From DASYYE01 sp035946955 (lineage in GTDB: Bacteria > Actinomycetota > Actinomycetes > Streptosporangiales > Streptosporangiaceae): DNA of 41,287 nucleotides. The notes beneath the pieces are model-generated. The model saw only the letters and a list, made by a program, of their open reading frames with translations. It searched no databases and had not been told where the DNA came from. A program made the position numbers and the translations under genes. Location of the stretch: positions 1 through 41,287 of the forward strand of contig DASYYE010000517.1 of NCBI GenBank assembly GCA_035946955.1, given 5' to 3'. Positions 22,974 through 31,060 of this stretch are shown in pieces; the first letter of the stretch is position 1; each line of letters opens with the position of its first letter.

Positions 22974-24161
22974 TCATGCCGGCACCGTCCCTCCTTCAGT
23001 TGATGCGGCCACCTGCCCGTTACCCGACTGCCCGTTATCCACCTGCCCGTTATCCACCGGCCCGTTGCCCACCGGCCCGTTGCCCACCGGCCCGTTGCCC
23101 ACCAGGCCCGAGCCCGCTTGTGCCGCACCCATGTGCCCCGCACCCACGCGTCCCGCGGGCACCTGGTCTGGTGCCACGTAGCCGGCGCCCACCCGGCCCG
23201 GCACGGCAGCGGCTGCTGCCGCGCGCTCGCGGGCACGCCTGCGCAGGTGCGCGACCCACCATCCGAGGCCACGGCAGGCGCAGACGACAGTTGTGGCGTA
23301 GAAGAGCGTGTAAACGATGTTGAGCTGCATCAGGACCGCATACACGAAAGCGATCCCGCTGCCGAACATGAACTGCGGGCGCGCCTTGGTCGGTGAAGTT
23401 CCGGGGTCTGTGATCATGTAGTTCGTGAAGAGGATGAACGCCACACCGGTCATGACACCGAGTCCGGTGTTGAGCTGGACCCCCCACAGCCAGTGCCGTA
23501 CGAAGGTCTGGATGGCGAAGCCGCCCAGCCAGCCCACGATGAGCGGGATCCTGCGGGTGAGCATGGCGTTGATCACGGTTCCCGAGGTGAGGATGACCAG
23601 CGGGACCATCAGCCGGAAGTAGGTGCTGGCCCACTCGGTGAACTGGTACGGCGGTGCGATGCTCACCCACGAGCCGAAGACCAGCAAGGTGGCGGTGATC
23701 CCCAGGTTGGAGGGGTTCATGAAGTGCCGCATCCGGCCCGCGATCGGCGCCTGCAGGACGTGCTTCTGGCTGACCGCCAGGACCACGCCGAACATGATCG
23801 GCCACCACTGGTTGTTCGCGTACAGCAGCATGTTGACGGCCAGCGCGGTGATGTGGGCAGGCAGCAGGAACTCGTAGACGCCGCGAGGGCCGTTGCCCAT
23901 GAACCGGGGTGAGCGCTGGTAGGCCCAAGCACTGATCAACTCGAAGACGATGTCTGTGACGTAAGCGGTGGCAACCGCCAGGAATGGCCACAGCCAGGGC
24001 TGTTCGAACCCGAGCATCGTGTACCCGAAGATGTTGAACACGGTGATCGAGAGGGCGAAGTTCCGCAGCGCGAGGTACCTGACGTCCTTGGGTTTCGCGG
24101 CCTGCGCGGCGGGCTGGCCCGCGGGCGTGGCGGCTTCCAGCCGGGTCGTTGCGGCGGTCAT
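22974..24161 (-). CDS. unbU: UnbU-like membrane protein with a repetitive C-terminal tail
   Basis: 395 residues. Residues about 30-320 hold about eight to ten hydrophobic segments in the UnbU pattern. The pieces NPSNLGITATLLVFGS and MITDPGTSPTKARPQF resemble signatures of RnfD/NqrB, membrane subunits of ion-pumping electron-transport complexes that bind flavin. This suggests an electron-transfer role in the plasma membrane during core formation; that is inference. From about residue 325 an extra tail of GAGxV- and GNGPV-type repeats follows, which I do not recall in relatives. Its ATG overlaps the unbV stop (ATGA at 24158-24161). Confidence 0.9.
   Translation of the reverse strand: MTAATTRLEAATPAGQPAAQAAKPKDVRYLALRNFALSITVFNIFGYTMLGFEQPWLWPFLAVATAYVTDIVFELISAWAYQRSPRFMGNGPRGVYEFLLPAHITALAVNMLLYANNQWWPIMFGVVLAVSQKHVLQAPIAGRMRHFMNPSNLGITATLLVFGSWVSIAPPYQFTEWASTYFRLMVPLVILTSGTVINAMLTRRIPLIVGWLGGFAIQTFVRHWLWGVQLNTGLGVMTGVAFILFTNYMITDPGTSPTKARPQFMFGSGIAFVYAVLMQLNIVYTLFYATTVVCACRGLGWWVAHLRRRARERAAAAAAVPGRVGAGYVAPDQVPAGRVGAGHMGAAQAGSGLVGNGPVGNGPVGNGPVDNGQVDNGQSGNGQVAASTEGGTVPA
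23011..23100. repeat. Six tandem 15-bp units in the unbU 3' end
   Basis: Units such as ACCGGCCCGTTGCCC run head to tail; the last three (23056-23100) are identical and the first three are variants. Read on the minus strand they encode VGNGP and VDNGQ pentapeptides. Length changes here keep the frame, so the tail may vary between strains. Confidence 0.9.
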
Positions 24162-26140
24162 CGGCTCGGCACCTCCTTGGCGGTGCTGGTCAGCATCAAG
24201 GTGTGGGTGCCTGGCGCCAGCCGGAGCACCTGCTGGTGGAACTGGCCGTCGCTGTCACGCCAGTGCAGGAGGACGGTGACCGGCCCGTGGTAGGAGCCGA
24301 GGCCGAAGTAGACCTCGAAGCTGCGTTTCCCGGCACTGCCGCTCCCGCCGTCGAGCTGGGAGATCTGGGCGTGGCCGGGCGTGGAGACCTGCACGGTCGT
24401 CCCGTAGGCCGGGCTGCCGGGGCCTGCCAGGCCCTGGCCAGGTGTGCCGCCGCCCACGGCCGGCCTGTACAGCTCCAGGCCCAGGTAGCTGCCCACGCGG
24501 GGAGATTCGTTGGCATAGAAGGCAGGCGGGCCCCATTGACGGGCGACCGCGAAGTCCAGGTGGCCGTCCGCACGGGTGTCGGCGGTCGCCACACCCCGCG
24601 TCGGAGCCGGCACGCACAGGCCAAGCTGCTTGCTGATGTTCACGTACACCATGCCAGGGCCGGGGGCATAGAACGCGATGCACTGGTGCCCGGCGATGTC
24701 GTCACCGGGCTGGACGAGCGGCCAGTCCGCTGGGTTGGAGGCCAGGTCGTCGTTGTTCATGGCCATTTCCTGGAGCCAGGGCCAGCGGTTGATCCGCCCT
24801 TTGACGAACCCGTCGGTCTGGACGACGTCCAGTTGCCCGCTGTTGAGGAAGTCGCCGGACTTGACGTCCCAGGCCCAGCCCGTCCAGGCCATGCCCATCT
24901 GCTCGGCCTGCTGGCTGAACGGTGCGAAGCCGCTGGCCAGGTCGCTCTTCATCTGCGCGTCACTGGCCGCGTCGTTCATGAATACGAAGTTGCTCTCCTC
25001 CAGGCCCCAGGCTGTGGTGATGTTGCTGACCATGAGGTCGAACCGGCCGTTGTCGGCGAGGTCGCCGAAGTCAGCGCCCATTCCCTTGAACGAGCCCCGG
25101 CCGAGCACGAAGGACTTGGGCGTGGTCCACCCGCGGTGCCCTATAGCCAGGCTGAACCTGATGTGGCCCGGTACAGAGCGGTTATAGAGCAGGTGGCCCG
25201 GGCCGAAGTCGTTCGCGATGTAGAGGTCCGGGAGCCCGTTGCCGGTGAGGTCCGCGGTGGCCGCTCCCAGCGTCCAGCCTGTTGACAGGTCGTAGGGGAC
25301 CGCGTTCGGCACCATCTGGTACCTGACCGTCGGGTTGGGCCCGGATGTACCGCCCAGCCAGCGGAAGACGTAGTCGCCCCCGCCGTTCTTGGCATTGGAC
25401 AGCGACGACGGCATGGCGACGTTGTCGATCCCATGGGGGTCGAGGACAGCGGAGTCAGGGAAGTAGTTCCCGACGAACAGGTCGGGGTGCCCCGTCCCGT
25501 CGAAGTCGGCCACGGCTACCGCGTTCGTGTTCCAGTCAGGCCCGTTGTACTGCCCCGTGCCGGTTGCCTCGGGCATCAGCTCCACCGGCCGGTAGGCGAC
25601 CGGTGAGGGCCGCGTCGCGGTGGAGCGGGCGAGGAAGGCGATGGGTGTCCGCCCCCAGTAGTACACGAGGAAGTCTGTCCGCCCGTCGCCATTGAAGTCC
25701 CCTGGCACGCACCCCATCGGGGCCATAGCCGAGTCGTAAGGGAGTGGCCCTGGCCGCAGTGTGAACGGGGTGAACCGGTCTGCTGCGGGCGCGGCCGGCG
25801 CGTAGGTGACGATGACGTCGTCGGTCCGGGGGTCCACGATGCACATGCCGTCGTCGCGGCCATGGCCGGTGACGTCGGCCAGTGCGATCCCTGCCCCGAC
25901 CGAGGAAATCCACGACCGGAGGTGGTAGTAGGCAGGGTTCACCCGGCGGATGGTCTGGGCCGGACGGTAGCCCGGTGGCATCGCGACCGGCAGTTCGCGG
26001 AACTTGTATGACCTGGCGACCTGACTGACCACGGCAGCCGACGTGGCCGGCGGCCGCGCAACGAAAAAGAGCCCCGTGATCAGTGCAATCGCTGCCAATC
26101 CGGGGACGAGACGGCGCATTCTCTTAGACGAAGATGACAT
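24158..26140 (-). CDS. unbV: UnbV-like FG-GAP/VCBS-ASPIC repeat protein
   Basis: 660 residues. An N-terminal hydrophobic helix (LVPGLAAIALITGLFFVA) after basic residues acts as a signal or membrane anchor. Repeated calcium-binding-like motifs follow: GDFNGDGRTDF, ADFDGTGHPDLF, ADLTGNGLPDLYI, GDFLNSGQLDV and ADTRADGHLDF, the FG-GAP/VCBS beta-propeller pattern. A C-terminal ASPIC/UnbV domain ends the protein. UnbV is one of the five classic warhead-cassette families; its chemistry is not readable from sequence, and the topology suggests it works outside or at the membrane. ATG 26140 is chosen because it places the signal at the N terminus behind AAGGGA. It is the first gene of the operon. Confidence 0.9.
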   Translation of the reverse strand: MSSSSKRMRRLVPGLAAIALITGLFFVARPPATSAAVVSQVARSYKFRELPVAMPPGYRPAQTIRRVNPAYYHLRSWISSVGAGIALADVTGHGRDDGMCIVDPRTDDVIVTYAPAAPAADRFTPFTLRPGPLPYDSAMAPMGCVPGDFNGDGRTDFLVYYWGRTPIAFLARSTATRPSPVAYRPVELMPEATGTGQYNGPDWNTNAVAVADFDGTGHPDLFVGNYFPDSAVLDPHGIDNVAMPSSLSNAKNGGGDYVFRWLGGTSGPNPTVRYQMVPNAVPYDLSTGWTLGAATADLTGNGLPDLYIANDFGPGHLLYNRSVPGHIRFSLAIGHRGWTTPKSFVLGRGSFKGMGADFGDLADNGRFDLMVSNITTAWGLEESNFVFMNDAASDAQMKSDLASGFAPFSQQAEQMGMAWTGWAWDVKSGDFLNSGQLDVVQTDGFVKGRINRWPWLQEMAMNNDDLASNPADWPLVQPGDDIAGHQCIAFYAPGPGMVYVNISKQLGLCVPAPTRGVATADTRADGHLDFAVARQWGPPAFYANESPRVGSYLGLELYRPAVGGGTPGQGLAGPGSPAYGTTVQVSTPGHAQISQLDGGSGSAGKRSFEVYFGLGSYHGPVTVLLHWRDSDGQFHQQVLRLAPGTHTLMLTSTAKEVPSR

Positions 26141-26409
26141 GGGTTCCCTTTGGATGACAGTGGTTGCCCCACGACGGTTGTCCACGACCCCGCGGTGCTG
26201 CTTTTCCAGCACAGTCTGGGACACCCCTGCCTGGTGTTCCATCTTCGTTATTGCTCATTTGGGCCAGGGCTGCCGCAGCTATTTCTCACATATTGCTGTG
26301 ATCGGCGGGCAGGGCCAGCGGCCGGTTGCGGTGTTTGCGTCGGAGATCTTATGTTGCGGAGGAGCTCTAACCCATACAAATGAGGTGCCGAGAGTATGAG
26401 GTGCGTTTG
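26141..26409. promoter_or_regulatory. Divergent promoter region, unbV operon and propeller gene
   Basis: This 269-bp gap must contain the promoter of the nine-gene warhead operon and that of the propeller gene. It is less GC-rich than its surroundings around 26245-26400. I see only weak inverted repeats (TGCTG-N6-CAGCA at about 26202-26217) and no StrR-like GTTCGACTG-N11-CAGTCGAAC box. Confidence 0.55.
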
Positions 26410-27561
26410 ATGAATGGGAACAGTGGACTGCTACGTCCGCGGGTGGCCGTGACGTTGGCAATGGCCTCGGTGGCGGCCACGTGCGGTGGTCTCATGGGCG
26501 TGCTGCCCATGCCGGCCGCTGCGGCGGCGCCCCGGCCCGCTGCCACGCCCGTGGCATATGTCGCGGACAACACGGCGGGGACAGTGACGCCGATCAACAC
26601 CGCGACGAACACCGCTGGCGCCCCGATCACCGTGGGGACCGGCCCGACCTGGGTCGCGGTCACGCCGAACGGCGCGACCGCCTATGTCGTCAACACTGGC
26701 TCCAACTCGGTCACGCCCATCAACACCGCCACCAACACCGCTGGGACCGCGATCCCGGTCGGGACGAAACCCGAGTTCGTGGCGGTCACGCCGAACGGTG
26801 CGACCGCCTACGTCTCCAGCAACGGCTCCAACACGGTGACGCCGATCAACACCGCGACCAACACGGCAGGCGCCCCGATCAAGGTGGGCGCTGGGCCACT
26901 GGAGGTCGTGGTCACGCCGAACGGGGCCAAGGCCTATGTGGCCAATAGCGGCACCAACACCGTGACCCCGATCAACACCGCGACCAACAGGGCTGGCAAG
27001 CCGATCACGGTCGGGAAGGGGCCTGACGCGCTCGCGGTCACGCCGAACGGCAAGACCCTCTACGTGGCCAACGCCGGCTCGAACACGGTGACGCCGGTCA
27101 CGGTCGCCACCAACACGGTCGGCAAGGCGATCCCGGTTGGCACAGCGCCAGACTCGATCACGATCACCCCGACCGGCACGAAAGCCTACGTCGCGAACTT
27201 CAAGTCGGCCAATGTCACGCCGATCACAGTCGCCACCAACAAGGCTGGCACGCCGATCGCGGTCGGGACGTTCCCCGAGGTCATCGCGATCACGCCCAAT
27301 AACAGGACCGCCTACGTGGCCGACAACGGCTTCGGCACGGGCACCACGGTGACGCCGATCACGGTCGCCACCAACAAGGCTGGCACGCCGATCACGGTCG
27401 GGACGAGCCCCGAGGTCGTCTCGATCGTGGCTGGCGGGGCGACCGCCTATGTCACCAACAACGGCTCGAACTCGGTGACACCGATCAATACAGTGACCAA
27501 CAAGGCTGGCACCGCGATCCCGGTAGGGACAGGCCCATTCGGCATCGCGATCACCCCCTGA
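26410..27561 (+). CDS. Secreted YVTN-repeat beta-propeller protein
   Basis: 383 residues. The start is a signal peptide: basic RPR near residue 10, a hydrophobic core, then PMPAAAAAPRPA with probable cleavage near residue 40. The mature part is eight repeats of about 42 residues, each built on AYVANNGSNTVTPINTATN and a xGxxPxxVAITPNGxT strand, the YVTN/NHL-type blade. There is no catalytic motif. Such proteins are secreted or surface propellers that bind partners. ATG 26410 has GAGG 8 bp upstream; ATG 26380 is possible. The gene is divergent from unbV and shares its promoter region. Membership of the enediyne cluster is unproven. Confidence 0.85.
   Translation: MNGNSGLLRPRVAVTLAMASVAATCGGLMGVLPMPAAAAAPRPAATPVAYVADNTAGTVTPINTATNTAGAPITVGTGPTWVAVTPNGATAYVVNTGSNSVTPINTATNTAGTAIPVGTKPEFVAVTPNGATAYVSSNGSNTVTPINTATNTAGAPIKVGAGPLEVVVTPNGAKAYVANSGTNTVTPINTATNRAGKPITVGKGPDALAVTPNGKTLYVANAGSNTVTPVTVATNTVGKAIPVGTAPDSITITPTGTKAYVANFKSANVTPITVATNKAGTPIAVGTFPEVIAITPNNRTAYVADNGFGTGTTVTPITVATNKAGTPITVGTSPEVVSIVAGGATAYVTNNGSNSVTPINTVTNKAGTAIPVGTGPFGIAITP
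26554..27558 (+). repeat. Eight tandem 126-bp coding repeats
   Basis: Seven units of about 42 codons (the seventh has 45) and a final partial unit of 38 codons follow each other without a gap. Neighbouring units are alike at DNA level, for example gtcgccaccaacaaggctgg recurring, so expansion by recombination is likely. Confidence 0.9.
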
Positions 27562-27606
27562 CCAGCCGCGATCACACCCCTGACCCACCCCTGGGCCTGC
27601 CGGCCC

Positions 27607-27625
27607 GGACCCATGTGATGGGGCC
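27607..27625. terminator. Hairpin between convergent propeller and repair genes
   Basis: GG-A-CCCAT pairs with ATGGG-G-CC around a GTG loop, a short stem with one internal mismatch. It is located about 45 bp after the propeller stop and 55 bp from the 3' end of the minus-strand repair gene. Confidence 0.4.
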
Positions 27626-27679
27626 GCCTTCACTCAGGCAGCGCCGATGCGTGCGCCCGGCCCACGAGGGCGTCGCCCG

Positions 27680-28414
27680 CTATCCGGCCGCCTTCTGCTG
27701 CTTGGCCCGGCCCAGGTAGTCCTTGCGCTGAGCGGGGTCCATCTTCTCGATCGAGAAGCGCAGCGCGATGCGGGGCATGGTCGCCGCGTACCGGTCCAGG
27801 AATGCGATGAGCCGCGGCTGGTCGACCTTGCCAGCCTCCCGCAACATAGTGCCGACCACGGTGTTGACGAAGTGCTCGGGATCGTGGACGAGGATTTCAG
27901 CGATCCGGAACGTGTCGTCCGTATCACCCCTGCGGACGAAGGCCAGCGTGGCGAACAGGGCGATCCGGCGCTCCCACCAATCGTCAGAGCGGGCAAGTCC
28001 GTAGAGCACATCGCGGGGACGGTCTACCAAGTAGCCGCCGACCACGTAGTGGGCGCTGAGGTCAACGAGGTCCCAGTCGTTTATGCGGTCGGTCCGCCGC
28101 AAATAGAGCTCGTAGAGCTCTTTTCGCCGGCTGTCTGGGGTTGTCTTCCGGGCGGCCTGCTTGCCCATCACGCTGAGCGCGCCCATCCGCAGGTCGTGCA
28201 CTGGGCTGTCGAGCAGCTTCTCGATTTCCGTCGGCGGCAGGTCTATGAACCGCTTCGCCAGGGCGAACACCTGCCCAGGCCGGGCACCGGCGCGGATGTC
28301 GTCGCCGCCGTCCTGGCGGACCAGTGCGTTGCGCTCCACCAGCGCGCGGCTTTGCTCGGGGACGAGAAGCCGGAACTCCGCCAGGAACTGCTCGACGGTC
28401 GGCTCGGCAGGCAT
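27680..28414 (-). CDS. AlkD-type DNA alkylation repair protein
   Basis: 244 residues of the DNA_alkylation_repair (AlkD/AlkC) family, built of helical HEAT-like repeats. Family-specific stretches include INDWDLVDLSAHYVVGGYL, WWERRIALFATLAFVRRGD and HDPEHFVNTVVGTMLREAGK. AlkD removes bulky or charged alkylated bases; close relatives such as YtkR2 give producers of DNA-alkylating drugs self-resistance. GAAGGA precedes the ATG by 8 bp, and a hairpin separates it from the upstream glycosyltransferase, so it may have its own promoter. Enediynes mainly abstract sugar hydrogens, so what lesion it would repair here is an open question. A housekeeping role is possible. Confidence 0.9.
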   Translation of the reverse strand: MPAEPTVEQFLAEFRLLVPEQSRALVERNALVRQDGGDDIRAGARPGQVFALAKRFIDLPPTEIEKLLDSPVHDLRMGALSVMGKQAARKTTPDSRRKELYELYLRRTDRINDWDLVDLSAHYVVGGYLVDRPRDVLYGLARSDDWWERRIALFATLAFVRRGDTDDTFRIAEILVHDPEHFVNTVVGTMLREAGKVDQPRLIAFLDRYAATMPRIALRFSIEKMDPAQRKDYLGRAKQQKAAG

Positions 28415-28508
28415 CAGAGGGATCCTTCGTTAGGCACGTTCCCATTCTCGCCACCGAGTCGGCGTCTGACACTTCGCTGCCTGGATTACCCGGTTGGAGC
28501 GAGCGCGA

Positions 28509-28527
28509 TGGCCGTCGCTGACGGCCA
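28509..28527. terminator. 8-bp perfect hairpin after the glycosyltransferase gene
   Basis: TGGCCGTC-GCT-GACGGCCA is a perfect stem with a 3-nt loop, 47 bp beyond the glycosyltransferase stop codon (minus strand) and before the repair gene start. It suggests separate transcription of the two genes. Confidence 0.5.
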
Positions 28528-28573
28528 GGAGCCTGGGCATGGCGTCGGCGGGGCGCACATGGCAACCTTCGGA

Positions 28574-29977
28574 TCAGCGCCGGTGTTCCCAGGTCAGCCG
28601 TTCCAGCAGGGGGACGATGTCGCCAGGGCTCGGCCTGGCGAGCCAGGTCTGGAAGAGCGCGTGCGCGCCTTCGGCATAGGAGGGGTCCGTCAGCACCCCC
28701 GTGACCATGTCGGCGATCTCGCCAGCCGACTGCGTGAAGTGGTTCAGCCGGGTGCCGGCCCCGTTGGCGATCACGTATTCGGAAGTCGGGGTGGCTTCCA
28801 GCTTCTTCGCTGGCATCTGCCAGTGGGTGACCTTCTCGGTCAGGTTCTCCCTGACCCCGAACTCGAACCCAATCCGGTAAACGCCGCTTTCCAGGGTGTT
28901 CGGCTCGGCGCCCACGGCTTGCATGAGCAGGCTCTCACCTGAGTCGCAGACGATCTGCGGGATGTCGCTTGCCCACGACACCGCGAACGTGGACGGCCCG
29001 CCGTGGTGGATGACGGCCGAGCAGGTGGGCAGGAGCTGGGTCAGGGAGAGCCAGTCATGGACCTTCACGTTGTCCGGGACGCGGTCAACGCCATCCAGCT
29101 GGTTTGCGTTGAGCGTGGCGACGACGTCGATGTCCAGGCCAGCTACGGCTTCAAGGATCTTGGGGGTGCGGTCCCAGTCACCCTTGATGTAGCGGCGGGT
29201 CGAGTCACCCAAAGTCATGGCCACGCGCGGCCGCCGCTGCGGCTGATACATCCAGGTGGGGTACGCGACCGCCCCGGTGTAGGGGACATTGCGCACCGGC
29301 AGCCGGACCCCACTTACCTGCAGTTCCAGCCCAGGGGGGAGCGGCTCGATCGTCCACTGCCCGTACAGCAACTCGTCGTCGTACTCCACGCCGTACTTCT
29401 CGGCCAGTGGCCTGATCATGTCCGCCTGCGGGTTCTCCGGCAGCCCGGCCGCGCGGAGGTCGGCCGCGCGCTCGCGGAGCCGGTCGAAGCTCCACGCGCA
29501 GTAGTCCGGGCAGATGGAGATTCGGGCGTGTGCGGCGCCGCAGGCGCGTGCCGCCACGGGGCCCGGTGCGAAGAACGGGTCCCATATCACCAGGTCGGGC
29601 CGCCAGGCCTGGGCGAACTCGACCAGTTCGCCAGCGTAGGGGAGGTCGATCCGCGGGTAGTCGGAGATCGAGTTGAGCATCCACTGGTAGTAGGCGATCC
29701 AATGTTGCGTGCCCACGCTGTCGAGCCCGAGGACCTCGGCGTAGCGGAGCACCTCCTCCGGGCGCGCGGGCGGTCGTGCGTCCTGCCGTGTCCGCGGCTC
29801 GCTTTCTGCCGGGTCGCCCAGTGGCACCACGCCGAGGCCCGCCGCGATGATGTCTGCGGCGTAGCGGGCATGCGTCGCCATCCGCACCTCGTGGCCCGCG
29901 GCCTGCAGTGCCCACGCTGTCGGAACAATCGGCCAGAAGTGGGAATTGGACGGCTGGACAGGCATCAAGACTCGCAC
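28574..29977 (-). CDS. Antibiotic glycosyltransferase, GT-B fold (EryCIII/CalG-like)
   Basis: 467 residues. The N-terminal MRVLMPVQPSNSHFWPIVP and the ALQAAGHEVRMATHARYA strand are typical of natural-product GT1 enzymes. The C-terminal donor-binding loop is CSAVIHHGGPSTFAVSW at about residue 324, which holds the sugar nucleotide. It would transfer a dTDP-deoxysugar to the enediyne core or a side group in the cytoplasm. The start is GTG at 29977 behind a strong AAGGAGG. It is the only glycosyltransferase in the window, matching the RmlA and C-methyltransferase genes. It is divergent from the methyltransferase at 30271. Confidence 0.92.
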   Translation of the reverse strand: MRVLMPVQPSNSHFWPIVPTAWALQAAGHEVRMATHARYAADIIAAGLGVVPLGDPAESEPRTRQDARPPARPEEVLRYAEVLGLDSVGTQHWIAYYQWMLNSISDYPRIDLPYAGELVEFAQAWRPDLVIWDPFFAPGPVAARACGAAHARISICPDYCAWSFDRLRERAADLRAAGLPENPQADMIRPLAEKYGVEYDDELLYGQWTIEPLPPGLELQVSGVRLPVRNVPYTGAVAYPTWMYQPQRRPRVAMTLGDSTRRYIKGDWDRTPKILEAVAGLDIDVVATLNANQLDGVDRVPDNVKVHDWLSLTQLLPTCSAVIHHGGPSTFAVSWASDIPQIVCDSGESLLMQAVGAEPNTLESGVYRIGFEFGVRENLTEKVTHWQMPAKKLEATPTSEYVIANGAGTRLNHFTQSAGEIADMVTGVLTDPSYAEGAHALFQTWLARPSPGDIVPLLERLTWEHRR

Positions 29978-30089
29978 AATGCCTCCTTGGGAACTGCCCT
30001 TTGGGGCTTTGGCCGCTCCGCTGGGTATGGGTCCATTGCTGCATCCATCGTCCCCGGCGCAGCCCGCCGTTCATTCTCCTGACTTGCTG

Positions 30090-30108
30090 TCCCCAGTGCG
30101 TGTGGGGA
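30090..30108. promoter_or_regulatory. Inverted repeat in the glycosyltransferase/methyltransferase promoter
   Basis: TCCCCA-N7-TGGGGA is a perfect 6-bp inverted repeat in the 293-bp divergent region. A second palindrome, GCCCGGCCGGGC, lies at 30115-30126. Either could be an operator; neither matches a box that I recognise. Confidence 0.3.
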
Positions 30109-30133
30109 GTTGACGCCCGGCCGGGCATGGCCG

Positions 30134-30152
30134 CACCACAATCAGGGAGATG
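30134..30152 (+). promoter_or_regulatory. Motif shared with the methyltransferase relic upstream region
   Basis: CACCACAATCAGGGAGATG recurs with two differences at 7344-7362, before the dead methyltransferase copy. Here it is 137 bp upstream of the intact gene start. Confidence 0.4.
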
Positions 30153-30270
30153 CGGGGGGTCTTGAAACACACAGACAATGCTTTCCGGCCAGCACTGTGC
30201 TCCCCTGTGTAACCGCGTGGGGAATGACACAGCTCGGTATCCACAGGCCGCGGAGAATTCAGGAGGTCAC

Positions 30271-31008
30271 ATGCTTGCGGAGGCGATGGTCGAGTTCGGC
30301 CAGTGGTTGATCAAGGACTACCCGCCCGAGGGGCGTTCCTACTGGGCGGCCCGTTTCTGGGACCGGACCGGCGTGGAGACCACACCCGTGGTGAGTAATG
30401 ACCTGTCGGTGAAGCAGGAGCAGATCTCCAGCTACGTGACCAGGTACGGCAAGGATGCCCAACGTGCGATCGAGTTCAGTTGCGGGACGGGCGCCTTCAC
30501 CAAGTTCCTGGTGGGGCTGACCTCGGCGCCAGCGATCCTGGCCGTCGATATCTCCGCGCATGCGCTGGCGGTCGCGCGGCAGGAGGTCCAGGACCCCCGG
30601 CTCCGGTTCGTGCAGGGCGACTTCTGGGCCGACCTCGGGCTCGGGACCGCGGACCTGGTGATGTGCATGAATGCCATCCACCACATGGGCCGCGTGGCCG
30701 ATGTGATCGAACACCTGACCACGTTCGTGGCGCCGGGGGGAGTGCTCATCGGCAATGTCTGGACCCGGGACAATTACCACGAGTTCCAGCGAGCGGTGCA
30801 CGGGCCACTGCGCCACCTGGCGCGCAGTTCACTCTTCCTGGCAAACGCCGTGTCGATGCGGGCTACGGGCGGCCGGGTGCGGTGGGCGTCGTACCGGACC
30901 CAGCTCCTGCCCGCCCGGCGGATCGAGGCAATCCTCCGCGATGTCACGCCCGAGGTGATCGAGGTGGCGCGGACGCGTTACTTCGTGACCTTCGCCTGCC
31001 GCTGTTAG
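30271..31008 (+). CDS. Class I SAM-dependent methyltransferase
   Basis: 245 residues with a Rossmann-type core. The SAM-binding loop is IEFSCGTGAFTKFL at about residue 67, the acidic strand end is LAVDISAHALAVARQE, and motif IV is DLVMCMNAIHHMG. The type (Methyltransf_25/11) covers O-, N- and C-methylation of small molecules, so a product cannot be named. AGGAGG lies 6 bp before the ATG, a very strong ribosome site; 31 more upstream codons are open but lack such a site. A decayed 5' copy lies at 7438-7718. It probably methylates the aglycone or the sugar. Confidence 0.88.
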   Translation: MLAEAMVEFGQWLIKDYPPEGRSYWAARFWDRTGVETTPVVSNDLSVKQEQISSYVTRYGKDAQRAIEFSCGTGAFTKFLVGLTSAPAILAVDISAHALAVARQEVQDPRLRFVQGDFWADLGLGTADLVMCMNAIHHMGRVADVIEHLTTFVAPGGVLIGNVWTRDNYHEFQRAVHGPLRHLARSSLFLANAVSMRATGGRVRWASYRTQLLPARRIEAILRDVTPEVIEVARTRYFVTFACRC

Positions 31009-31037
31009 GCCTGCTGCTGTTAGGGGGTGTCCTGCCG

Positions 31038-31060
31038 GGCGCCCATGGCCATGGGGTGCC
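31038..31060. terminator. Hairpin after the methyltransferase gene
   Basis: GGC-G-CCCAT pairs with ATGGG-GT-GCC around a GGCC loop, about 30 bp after the stop codon. A competing pairing of GGCGCCC with a later GGGCGCC is possible. Confidence 0.4.

Noticed and set aside
22934..23272. 113-codon N-terminal extension of the flavin reductase
   Set aside because: It overlaps the unbU coding repeats in another frame and yields Trp/Arg repeats unlike any flavin reductase.
26554..27558. Regular repeats that could suggest a CRISPR array
   Set aside because: The repeats are contiguous, in frame and encode beta-propeller blades; there are no unique spacers.
29978..30270. Search for a StrR-type binding box in the divergent promoter
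   Set aside because: No GTTCGACTG-N11-CAGTCGAAC-like sequence was found; only unrelated palindromes are present.
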